The notes beneath the pieces were generated by a model. That model saw only the letters and a program-made list of their open reading frames with translations, was not told the origin of the DNA and did not search any database. The position numbers were made by a program, and so were the translations under genes. From CAYRJA01 sp964424455 (lineage in GTDB: Bacteria; Bacteroidota; Bacteroidia; Chitinophagales; UBA10324), in NCBI GenBank assembly GCA_964424455.1, contig CAYRJA010000033.1, positions 1-28,720 on the forward strand: a DNA stretch of 28,720 bases, written 5' to 3'. Position 1 is the stretch's first letter; every line of letters starts with the position of its first letter. Of the stretch, positions 1 to 10,000 are shown in pieces.

Positions 1-1320
1 TTGTTGAACATCCTTTGCTGTCGGTTACTGTTACGGAATGTGTTCCTGCATTCAGGCCGGTGGCTGTAGCTGTGGCTTCGCCGTTATCCCATGTGTAAGC
101 ATAACCACCATTGCCGCCTGTTGGGGTAACTGTGGCTGAACCATTCGATTCACCATTACATTTTACATCCGAGTTCTTATCTGCTGTACAAGTAAGCGCT
201 GCTGGCTGACCGATTAATACTTCACAAGTTGTTGAACAGCCTTTGCTGTCGGTTACTGTTACGGAATGTGTTCCTGCATTCAGTCCGGTGGCTGTAGCTG
301 TGGCTTCGCCGTTATCCCATGTATATGCATAACCGCCGTTGCCGCCTGTTGGAGTTACAGTGGCTGATCCGTTTGATTCTCCGTTGCATCTTACATCTGA
401 GTCCTTATCTGCTGTGCAAGTTAATACCTGTGGTTCGTCAATCATCACCTCGCAGGTAGTTGAACATCCTTTGCTGTCTGTTACTGTTACAGAATGAGTG
501 CCCGCATTCAGTCCGGTTGCTGTTGCTGTTGCTTCGCCATTATCCCATGTATAAGCATATCCACCATTGCCGCCTACTGGATTTACTGTAGCTGAACCAT
601 TTGATTCGCCGTTGCATCTTACATCTGAGTTCTTATCTGCTGTACAGGTGAGAGCAGTCGGTTGACCGATGGTCACCTCACAGGTAGTTGAACATCCTTT
701 GCTGTCAGTTACAGTTACTGTATGAGTGTCGGCATTTAGTCCCGTGGCTGTGGCTGTAGTTTCGTTATTATCCCATGCGTAAGTGTAACCGCCGTTGCCG
801 CCTGTTAGGGTAACTGTGGCTGAACCATTCGATTCACCATTACATTTTACATCTGAGTTCTTATCTGCTGTACAAGTGAGAGCAGTCGGTTGACCGATTG
901 TCACCTCACAGGTAGTTGAACATCCTTTGCTATCCGTTACTGTTACCGTATGAGTATCGGCATTCAGTCCGGTGGCTGTGGCTGTTGCTTCGCCATTATC
1001 CCATGTATAAACATAGCCGCCGTTGCCGCCTACTGGATTTACTGTGGCTGACCCGTTGCTTTCTCCGTTACATTTTACATCTGAATCTTTTGCTGCAGTG
1101 CAGATTAACGCATCGGGCTGAACAATTGTCACCTCGCAAGTAGTTGAACATCCTTTGCTGTCAGTTACAGTTACTGTATGGATGCCGGGATTCAGTCCGG
1201 TGGCTGTAGCTGTGGCTTCGCCGTTATCCCATGTGTATGCATAACCGCCGTTGCCACCTGTCGCTGTTACTGTGGCTGAGCCGTTTGATTCTCCATTACA
1301 TTTTACATCCGTAACTTTAA
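1..1320 (-). repeat. Tandem 228-bp SprB repeats, five full units plus a cut sixth
   Basis: The string GTTGAACA (minus-strand TGTTCAAC) recurs at 3, 231, 459, 687, 915 and 1143, an exact 228-bp period that encodes 76 residues. Each unit reads roughly DVKCNGESNGSATV..GGNGGYAYTWDNGEATATATGL..THTVTVTDSKGCSTTCEV.IGQP.ALTCTAD, with four cysteines. Units differ mainly at TVTPTG versus TVNPVG, NAGTHSV versus NADTHTV, and the last dozen residues. Differences are often synonymous, so the units are recent but not brand-new duplicates. The first repeat domain begins near codon 756 (GAT at 1307-1309). The sixth unit is cut by the window edge, so the total number is unknown. Confidence 0.95.
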
Positions 1321-3574
1321 CTGTCGAACAGGAAAGTGGTGATGGAGTAAATGCTACATCTGTAACAGCGCTGTTACCACACCCGTTTTGAGCTTTAACT
1401 CTTACATGAAATGTAGAGGCATTATTGGGAACTGATAATACAATGCTTTGTAAGAATTGTCCTGTTCCAGGCAGTTGAGTGCCTAAAACTACAGGAGCGT
1501 CCCATTCCCAAATATAGTTTTGGGCGCCTGCTACAGGTGAGCACTGAAAAAGAATATCTGTGCTTCCTCCTGTTGATGGAATACAAAAACCATTAGGAGT
1601 GGTAATTGTTGTTGGAGGAGGAGGCGCTTGATTTGTCGTTTGAAATGGTTGAGAGGTAAAGGTGTTGGTACCGCATGCATTGGTTGTCGTAATCGTTACA
1701 GTAATCGGTGTAGAACCAATCAACAATTGTACTGTATTGGTTCCCTGTCCGGAGATGATTTGCCAGCCGCCTCCTGATACTGTCCATTGGTAATTGGTAG
1801 CATCCGGTATCTCCAGAACGCTGAAAGTTGCTGTTGTACCAATACAAGCCGGGTTGGGACCAAAAATCTGAATAGGTGCGGGCGGAGCGCCAATCGAGTA
1901 TTTAATCAAAATACTCTTATCAATTTTTACTGTACATCCTGCAATGGAAATAGAATCAAGTGTTACAACGGTATTACCTGTGATGGAGATGGTTTTAGTA
2001 CTGGTAGTATTGGGGCTATTAACCGTCTGAGATTGTGTTGCCCCTGAATTGATATGGTAGTAATAAGTCCATGGGAACACATTACCCTGATATGTAACCG
2101 TAAAGTTCACATTACGGGGATCATGATTAGCGTTGCCGCAAACATCCGGTGCAGATGGAGCAATTGTTCCGGTTGGTATTACTATCGAATTACCCTGGAA
2201 GGTAGTAGAAGCAACATAGCAATTCGAGTTATTGAAATTCTGAACACTAACGGCTGAGATAATTCTGTAATCATAATTGCCAATATCGGCTATATTCAAA
2301 CTAATGGTAGAAAGTGCAATATCATTTACCGGACTGCCAATATTTACCCAATTTGAAGTCCCGTGAGGTGCCTGCTGCCATTGATAATAATAAGTAACTC
2401 CCACGGGAACGCTGCCTGAAGTAATCTTTCCTTTAAGACTGATTTGTCCTGAAGCACAGTAACCATTCGTAAAAACATCATACCCGATAGTGAAAGGAAT
2501 GTATGGGCGGAAGGTAATATCGTCAATAGCCAAATCATTTCCACAGCCACCCGGTCCGTTATTACGAAGAATAATAAACACTTTATCCTGATTTTGAGGA
2601 ACTGTGAATATCAGGGAAGTGGGTGTCCATACTAATGAATTACCCGCCGTTTCATCTATGTTTCCTGTGTTTGTCTTTGCTAATAACTTAGCCCCGTTAC
2701 AGGCGGTACCGCCAACCGGAATTAGTGAATTGGATTCATCATTCCCCGGATCTTTATCCCATATCTCATAACGAATATTAATATCAATACCATCTCCGTC
2801 GCAAGCAGTTGTCTTCAATATATTGGCAAAGTAAGATTTATATTCAAACTGGGCACCATAGCACAATCCCGTAATCTCTCTCTTATAGAATATACCCGGC
2901 TGCATCGCAGCATTTACCACCAACATCATTCCGTTCGCATCTCCGGTAGTATGGTCAGGACCGGTTTTCCAGGCGCCTTCAGGAGTACCTGCGTTTATAA
3001 CATCATTAGTATGAACATATGCCGGATTCGCCGAAAGAGCATATCCCCCATCATCCATCATACTATGCCATTGCGCACACGGTACTGATTTTCTTAATCT
3101 GTATCTTTCCCAATATCCAAGTTTCCATACTCCGCATACCTGGTACCACCTCATTAGAGTACCTGAACAAGAACCGGGATTAGGTCCTGTCCATGTGTTG
3201 CCTGTTAAGCACCATGTATTTGCGGGATTATTCAGATTACCGCCATTGTAAGGCGTTCCACTTCCTTTGGAATCTTGTACAAAACTCCACTCTGTGATTC
3301 CCTGAGCACCAGCGGGTAAAACCAGTGCTACAGATGTTTCTCTCGTATTATCCGTCATCCACCCGCTTCCCGAACAGGTGGTAGGCCACAACCAGTAATG
3401 GTTTCCTATGGTTCCCCGTCCTGTTATATCTCCGCGGTATTTATCTACATTCTGTCCAACAGGAACAGTTCCAAAATCCTCAGTGAAAAGAGGTGGTCCG
3501 TAAGTTTGTGCTTGTAGCTTCTGAAATACTGCAAAACTGAGTACCAGTGAAATAGTTAATAGTAACTTCTTCAT
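1..3574 (-). CDS. Giant secreted SprB-repeat surface protein, 5' part (3' end outside window)
   Basis: The frame is open from an ATG at 3572-3574 to the left edge, giving 1191 codons without a stop. The N-terminus MKKLLLTISLVLSF..LQAQ is a Sec signal peptide, cleaved at about residue 21-23. Residues ~25-400 form a Cys- and Trp-rich, jelly-roll-like region (TEDFG near the start, LAIDDITF near the end), as seen in other large Bacteroidetes secreted proteins. Residues ~400-750 hold Ig/PKD-like domains (for example PACIGTTATFSV..YQWTV). From about residue 750 a tandem array of SprB repeats (PF13573-like: VKCNGESNGSATV, GGNGGY, TWDNGEA, GLNAGTHSVTVTDSKGC) continues off the edge. SprB of Flavobacterium johnsoniae is a motility adhesin carried by the T9SS/gliding machinery; an adhesin role here is inferred. 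A C-terminal sorting domain is expected but lies outside the window. The gene is divergent from the 3379-residue adhesin and shares a promoter motif with it. Confidence 0.9.
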   Translation of the reverse strand, partial: MKKLLLTISLVLSFAVFQKLQAQTYGPPLFTEDFGTVPVGQNVDKYRGDITGRGTIGNHYWLWPTTCSGSGWMTDNTRETSVALVLPAGAQGITEWSFVQDSKGSGTPYNGGNLNNPANTWCLTGNTWTGPNPGSCSGTLMRWYQVCGVWKLGYWERYRLRKSVPCAQWHSMMDDGGYALSANPAYVHTNDVINAGTPEGAWKTGPDHTTGDANGMMLVVNAAMQPGIFYKREITGLCYGAQFEYKSYFANILKTTACDGDGIDINIRYEIWDKDPGNDESNSLIPVGGTACNGAKLLAKTNTGNIDETAGNSLVWTPTSLIFTVPQNQDKVFIILRNNGPGGCGNDLAIDDITFRPYIPFTIGYDVFTNGYCASGQISLKGKITSGSVPVGVTYYYQWQQAPHGTSNWVNIGSPVNDIALSTISLNIADIGNYDYRIISAVSVQNFNNSNCYVASTTFQGNSIVIPTGTIAPSAPDVCGNANHDPRNVNFTVTYQGNVFPWTYYYHINSGATQSQTVNSPNTTSTKTISITGNTVVTLDSISIAGCTVKIDKSILIKYSIGAPPAPIQIFGPNPACIGTTATFSVLEIPDATNYQWTVSGGGWQIISGQGTNTVQLLIGSTPITVTITTTNACGTNTFTSQPFQTTNQAPPPPTTITTPNGFCIPSTGGSTDILFQCSPVAGAQNYIWEWDAPVVLGTQLPGTGQFLQSIVLSVPNNASTFHVRVKAQNGCGNSAVTDVAFTPSPLSCSTVKVTDVKCNGESNGSATVTATGGNGGYAYTWDNGEATATATGLNPGIHTVTVTDSKGCSTTCEVTIVQPDALICTAAKDSDVKCNGESNGSATVNPVGGNGGYVYTWDNGEATATATGLNADTHTVTVTDSKGCSTTCEVTIGQPTALTCTADKNSDVKCNGESNGSATVTLTGGNGGYTYAWDNNETTATATGLNADTHTVTVTDSKGCSTTCEVTIGQPTALTCTADKNSDVRCNGESNGSATVNPVGGNGGYAYTWDNGEATATATGLNAGTHSVTVTDSKGCSTTCEVMIDEPQVLTCTADKDSDVRCNGESNGSATVTPTGGNGGYAYTWDNGEATATATGLNAGTHSVTVTDSKGCSTTCEVLIGQPAALTCTADKNSDVKCNGESNGSATVTPTGGNGGYAYTWDNGEATATATGLNAGTHSVTVTDSKGCST

Positions 3575-3617
3575 GTAAAAAGGGTTAATTTTAAGAGGAT
3601 TATTTTATTTGGGGAAG

Positions 3618-3664
3618 CGAATATAGATTTGTGTATCGCTATTAAATTATCATTTTCGACTAAA
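3618..3664 (-). promoter_or_regulatory. Two-part promoter-like element of the SprB-repeat gene
   Basis: On the minus strand TTTAGTCGAAAA (3664 to 3653) is followed after exactly 27 nt by TATATTCG (3625 to 3618). The ATG of the gene comes 43 nt further on. The second box resembles the Bacteroidetes -7 box TAnnTTTG with TTCG in place of TTTG. The same pair with identical spacing faces the divergent gene. Promoter function is inferred from position and duplication. Confidence 0.55.
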
Positions 3665-3943
3665 TAATAGAAATATCTGATGAATAATAATAATCTTTTG
3701 ATAAGTGATATTAGTAACACATTTTTTTGATTGCATCATACTGCTGACACATATCTAAAATTCAAGTTTCAAAAGCAACCTTTTCTATTTTTTGATGTAA
3801 AAACCACAGCATAAAAATGCAATTGTATGTTTCAAATCAAATACTATATATCCACCTACTGTTATGAAGTCAGATTATAAACTTCCCTTTTCATATGCGC
3901 CGTTCATCAATAATTCTTATTATTTAAACAGATAAAGTAATCG

Positions 3944-3990
3944 TTTAGTCGAAAAATAATCCACACTCCTAGTCAGTTGCCTTACTTTCG
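3944..3990 (+). promoter_or_regulatory. Two-part promoter-like element of the 3379-residue adhesin gene
   Basis: TTTAGTCGAAAA at 3944-3955 is followed after exactly 27 nt by TACTTTCG at 3983-3990, and the ATG begins 35 nt later at 4026. The 12-base box is identical to the one facing the other way at 3653-3664, and the second boxes agree as TA(C/T)(T/A)TTCG. The 12-mer would sit near -40 to -50, which suits an activator or upstream element better than a -33 box. Function is inferred. Confidence 0.55.
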
Positions 3991-4025
3991 AAACCCTTAT
4001 TTACTTTTTATTAAAATAAAATTAA

Positions 4026-7000
4026 ATGAATAAGATTTACACCTTTATATTCGTATTGCTGTATTCATCGTCTGTTTTTGCCGGAGCAATCGGACCGGGT
4101 GCCAGTTGGCAATATGTACGTAAAATAACTTTAAGCCCCACAACACCTGTGGCAAACTACCAGGTAAAGGTAACACTAACTGCCGGGCAATATACAAATA
4201 TGAAAGCTGACGGCAGCGACCTCCGCTTTTATGATAACAATAACAACTCCTGCAATTACTGGATAGAGAAATGGAATACTTCCGGCACCTCAATTATCTG
4301 GGTAAAAGCGCCTGTTTCCGGATCAAGTGCTCTATATCTATTCTATGGAAACTCGGGCGCATCAGCTGTAAGTAACGGATCGGGCGTATTTGATTTCTTT
4401 GATGATTTTCCAGGCTCAAGTTTGGGAGGAAATTGGTCAACTATAACTTCCGGTGGGACGATTGGTGTATCCGGCAGTTGGGTAACCTTGTCAAATACAA
4501 ATGGAGGTACTGTTGATATGGCTTCGGCTTTTACTCCTGCATCAACCTCTTTCTATGTTGAAGCAAAACATAATGAAGGCGCTTATAGCAGGAATAGGTT
4601 TTATGCGACTACTATTTTATCCGGATGGAGTCCAACCGGGTTTGATTTCGGATATTTTACTAATGGTACGGCACAAATTTACTGGAACGGTATCTGGAGT
4701 GGTGCAACTGTAACAGCCAATACAGATTATCTCACAAGATGGCAAATCACCGATGGGTCAACTTATAACTGGTCTAACTATGTCTATTCCTCTATGTCGC
4801 AGGTAGATGTAACAAGAACTACTACAGTAGCATCGAATATCCGGTACATCAGAATAGCTGTTACTGAAACAGCCAGCACATCAACGAAAGTAGATTGGGT
4901 AAGAGTTCGTAAATATGCTGCTTCTGAACCTGTAGCAACTGTTGGTTCAGCAAATAATAATAACCTCGCTGCAGGAATAGCTTCTCAAACCAATGTAATT
5001 TGTTACGGACAATCCACCGGCAGCGCCATGGCTGATGTTACAGGAGGAACAACTCCTTATACCTACCAATGGTCTAACTCACAAACCGGGATTACGGCTA
5101 CCGGGTTAACCGCAGGAACCTATTCTTATACCGTTACCGAAAGCGGTATTGGATTGCAGGCAACTACCTCTGTAACCATTACTCAACCAGCAGCCCCTAC
5201 TGCTTCCAATAACGGTCCGCTTTGTGTGGGTGAGACACTCAATCTTTCTGCCAGTTCAGGTGTCAGCTATTCATGGAATGGTCCTAATGGATTTACATCA
5301 TCTATACAGAATCCGAGTATTTCAAATGTTACAACAGCTATGTCGGGGTCATATAGTGTTACTATTACCGATAATAACGGCTGCACCAATACCACTTCTA
5401 CTACTGTAACAGTAAACCCCTTGCCAACTATTACCGCTTCGGGAAGCGCTGCAACGGTTTGTTACAGCGTCGGTTCGCAGAATTCAACGTTAGCATACAG
5501 TGCAACCACAAATTCGCCTACCCACTACACTATTACATGGGATGCGGCAGCACATGCGGCAGGGTTACAGGATTTGGGCTCTACCGCTCTTCCTGCAAGC
5601 CCTGTTTCAGTACCGATAGCTGCCGGTGTAACAGCAGGTACCTATAATGGGACACTGAGAGTGATTAACGCAAATAGTTGTGTAAGCGCCGGTAATTCGT
5701 TTACTGTTACAATAAACCCCGCGCCGATAATCAACAGCGCAGCAACGGGGACAATATGCAGCGGACAGGATCAGAACTATACGATTACCAGCGCCATGTT
5801 GGCTACCTATAGCTGGAGCCGTGCTGCTGTTACAGGTATCAGTAATGCGGCTGTAAGCGGGCAAACGAACAATCCTATTACAGAAAGTTTAGTGAACACC
5901 ACTAATGCTCCGGTAGCTGTAACTTATCTTATTACTCCCACAGGAAGCGGCTGTACCGGACCCGTTTTTAGTTATGTTGTTACAGTAAGTCCTGCGCTGA
6001 TATGGTATAACTCCAACTGGATATATCGTAAAGCAATTACAATTGACCATACTAAAGTTCCTAATACTAACCAATCAAATTTTCCTGTTCTGGTAAGTTT
6101 GACCTCTGATGCAGGATTATCGTCACACGCTCTTTCTAATGGCAATGATATCCTCTTTACTTCCAGTGATGGTATTACCAAGATACCTTACCAACGCGAA
6201 AATTATACCGGTGGAACATTGAATGCCTGGGTAAAGGTGCCCGTAGTAAGTTCTACACAAAACACAGTCATCTATATGTACTATGGGAACCCGAACGCTT
6301 CAGACCAACAGGATGCAGCCAATGTTTGGGATGCTAACTACGCCGGTGTGTACCATGTTAATGAATCAGGAACGGGCGCAGCAGGAGAGTATAAGGAAAG
6401 CAAATCAGGAACGGTAAACGGAACTGTGAAGGACAATGTAATGAAAGCGATATTTAATATGCAATCAGCTGGCAACGCATACTGCTATCAGGATTTGACA
6501 GGAGTGAGCGATTATACCATTCAATCGGGAGATGTACTTATTTACGATGTATATTGGACATCATCAAACGATATAATTGCATTTGATTTCACTACTACCG
6601 GAGGTCCCTTAAGAGATAAGGGTGCAACAGACCAAAATGGAATAAGTTCACATCCCGCTTGGAGTGTATCTGCTTATGCTTTAAACCAATGGTACCATAG
6701 GGAAATTCCGATTCCGGCATCGTTAGCAGGAACGACAATACAGCAATATGATGTTGCCTGTGAATTTGATGGCACCGCAACTAAAACAGCTTATTTAAAT
6801 AACATATATATCCGTAATTCCGGCGGCACCATATCAAAAGTGATATACTCCGACAATAGTTCTGTTGCAAATAGTAATCATCTCATTAATCCGGTGGGCA
6901 TAACAAGTTCAATAACTATTGTTCAGGATCTTACAGCACGATCAACCGGAGGGAAAATAAACAACTCGCTGAACTCAGATGGAGCAAGATATCTGAATAT

Positions 7001-10000
7001 GTCTTCCAGAATAACGACTGCTACAGATAATTTTACCCTTGAAGCGTGGGTAAAGCCCAATGTATTGTCACAGAATGGTTACTTTTTATATAATGGAAAG
7101 AAATCCAATGGATTCGGTTTAGGAATAGGAAATGGCACAGGAAGTATGGGAAGCAAACTGGTAGGGCAATACGGGGGCGTAGCGTGGATTCCAAGCGCCT
7201 ATACTTTCCCTTCAGCAAATACATGGTATCATGTAGCCATGGTCAGAGCATCAGGTACAACAAGTTTTTATGTAAATGGTGCCCACTATTCAGCAACAAG
7301 CGGAGGCAGCAGCACACCCACCTCACCCAATGATCAGTTTACAATAGGTGCGCTAATAAACGGCAGCAATCCGATTGAGTATTTCAACGGACCGATTGAT
7401 GAGGTGCGGATTTCCAATTCGGTAAGAAGCGCTGATTGGCTCGCTACAGAATATAATAATCAAAGTTCTCCTTCCACATTTTATACCATTTCCGGTGAAC
7501 AAACTATGCCGGCTGCATCTCAAGCCACTGCTATATGTAGCGGCAATACATTTACTGTAACACCTTCCGGAATGCCTGTAGGAATTACTTATACATGGAC
7601 TGCTCCGACCATTAATCCTGCGGCTTCAATAACAGGTTCCGGTGCGGAAAACACAGGGCAACCCTCCATCAGCCAAACACTGACCAATACGATTGCCAGC
7701 CCGGCTACAGCTACCTATACCGTTACTCCCACTTTAGGAAGCTGCCCTTCCGGAAGTACCTTCCCCCTAATTGTTACAGTTAACCCTCTTCCTTCTCCCA
7801 CTGTTACAGCGAGCGGTGTTACTACATTCTGTCAGGGGAACTCTGTTACATTAAATCCGTCCATAGGAACCGCACTTTCGCTTAATGGTACTAATCAATA
7901 CGCCATCACTCCTGACCTTACTTCTTCTTTTTCAACTTCTACAGTTACCATTGAATTGTGGTTTAAGGCAAACGGTGCCGGTGTAATTTTGTCTGAACTT
8001 GGACAATCAACCCCTAATTCCGGATGGCATGATAGCTGGATTGAAATATTATCCACAGGAGAAGTAAAAGCAAGAGTGTGGAATCTGACCTCTGTATCAC
8101 TTGGAACCGTTTCATTCGGTACATGGAACCATGCTGTAATTCGCTATAATGGCACCAATGTAGTAGGCTTCCTTAACGGAGTAATATCTTCAGCCGTAGC
8201 AGGCACCAGGATAACTCCGCCAATCAACGGTACTGCCCCAAATAATAAACAATACTGGGCTGTCGGTTCAAATGATGGGACACATTTGGGCAGCGGCGCA
8301 TGGTTTAACGGGCAAGTGGACGAAATGAGAATATGGAATGTGGCACGCACTAACACACAAATTACAGGCGCATGGAATAAAACCATCCCTACCAACTCTT
8401 CCGGTCTTGTTGCTTATTACAAGATGGATGAAGGTTCAGGAGCAACGCTTACAGATGCATCAGGAAACGGAAAAAACGCCTCTCTTGTCAATTCTCCTTC
8501 GTGGATAAACCCTTCTACAGCACCTATTGGCTATTATGCTTCATACCTATGGTCACCAGGAGGAGTTACCACTTCCAGCAATACAATAAATGCTTCCGGA
8601 AACTATACGATAAATGTAACAGATGTCAACGGCTGCTCCATTACTACTTCTGCTACAACGGTAACAGTTAATCCTATACCTGTTGCAACGGCATCGAACA
8701 ATAACCAATCCGTTTGCTCAGGAAACTCTATTGCTCCCATTGTTTTGGGAACAAGTAATAATGTTACAGGAACTACTTTTAACTGGACAAGAACAACGCC
8801 GGGAGGCATTACCGGAACAGTTCCCGTAAGTGCCACTGGTTCCATAGCGGATATCACCGGAACATTATCCAACTCTACTTCATCATCTATTAATGTTACC
8901 TTTACTATTACTCCTTATGGTCCGGCAACCACTAATTGCCAGGGGTCAAGCATAACGGCTACAGTGGCGGTTAATCCGACCAGCGTGGGTGGTTCAGTTT
9001 CCGGAACTTCGACTATTTGTTATAATACAAACAAAACACTTAATCTATCGGGTCATACTGGCAGTATTCTGAAATGGCAGTCATCCATTGACAATGGTAG
9101 TACCTGGAGTGATATTGTAAATACTACTGCTTCTTACAATGCAGTTAATCTGGTTACCACCACACAATTCCGTGCAGTCATTCAAAGCGGAGTATGCCCG
9201 GCTGCTAATTCAACGGCTGCAACCGTAACGGTTAATCCTCCTCCATCTCCTATTATCAGTACTGACTATTGCGGAATAGACGGGAATGTAGTATTAACTT
9301 CCAGTGTATTTAATTCCTATCAATGGAATACGGGCGAAACTACCCGCATCATTACAGTTGATCTTGCAGGAATTTATTCGGTAACTGTTACAGATGCCCT
9401 GGGTTGTACAGGAGAAAATGCTGTTACAGTAGCAAATGAATTGGTTACCGATGGCAGCTTTACTAATTTTAATCCTAACAGCCCTACATTTACGAGCGGG
9501 TACACGAATCATCAGTCACCTGACGGACAAACAGGATTGGTCCCGGAAGGTCTTTTTGCCGTGAACACCAATGCAAACGCTTATCATAATTTATTTTTCG
9601 GAACCGATCATACCAATCCAGGTACCGGAAAATTTATGATGGTAAACGGAGATAAATCTTCTTCCTATCCTATTGTATGGTCACAAAACATTACAGTGCA
9701 ACCATATACTGATTATTATTTCTCTGCTTTTGCCATAAGCTTGAATCAAGTACCTCCTTATGCACAATTACAGTTTAAAGTAAACGGCGAACAGGTTGGA
9801 ACAGTAGCCATGTTGAATCAGGGCGCTGCCAGCAATGCAGGTCCGTTTAACTGGGTAAGGTTTTATGGTACATGGAATTCAGGTCCGATAACTTCTACTA
9901 CTTTATCTATTGTGGACTTACAGACGATGGCAAGCGGTAATGATTTTGGATTGGATGATATTTCGTGCAGCACGCTGGCTCCAATTACTTTCTCCATTGC

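Larger units (their letters stand above)
3575..4025. other. Divergent intergenic region between two giant adhesin genes
   Basis: This 451-bp A/T-rich stretch lies between two divergently transcribed genes for large secreted proteins. I see no ORF of note and no terminator. It carries two copies of a promoter-like element, listed separately, one facing each gene. The last 25 bases before the plus-strand ATG are almost pure A/T, as expected for Bacteroidetes translation starts, which rarely use a Shine-Dalgarno site. Confidence 0.8.

Noticed and set aside
1..1320. Regular repeats as a CRISPR array
   Set aside because: The period is 228 bp, the units are in-frame and code for SprB domains, and there is no short-repeat/unique-spacer pattern.
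3623..3630. TAGATTTG on the plus strand as the promoter of the 3379-residue adhesin
   Set aside because: It matches TAnnTTTG but is about 395 nt from the start codon and next to the minus-strand element; the nearer two-part element is a better candidate.
8144..8872. Long minus-strand frames within the giant adhesin
   Set aside because: They are antisense shadows produced by Thr/Val-rich codons of the plus-strand gene and resemble no family.
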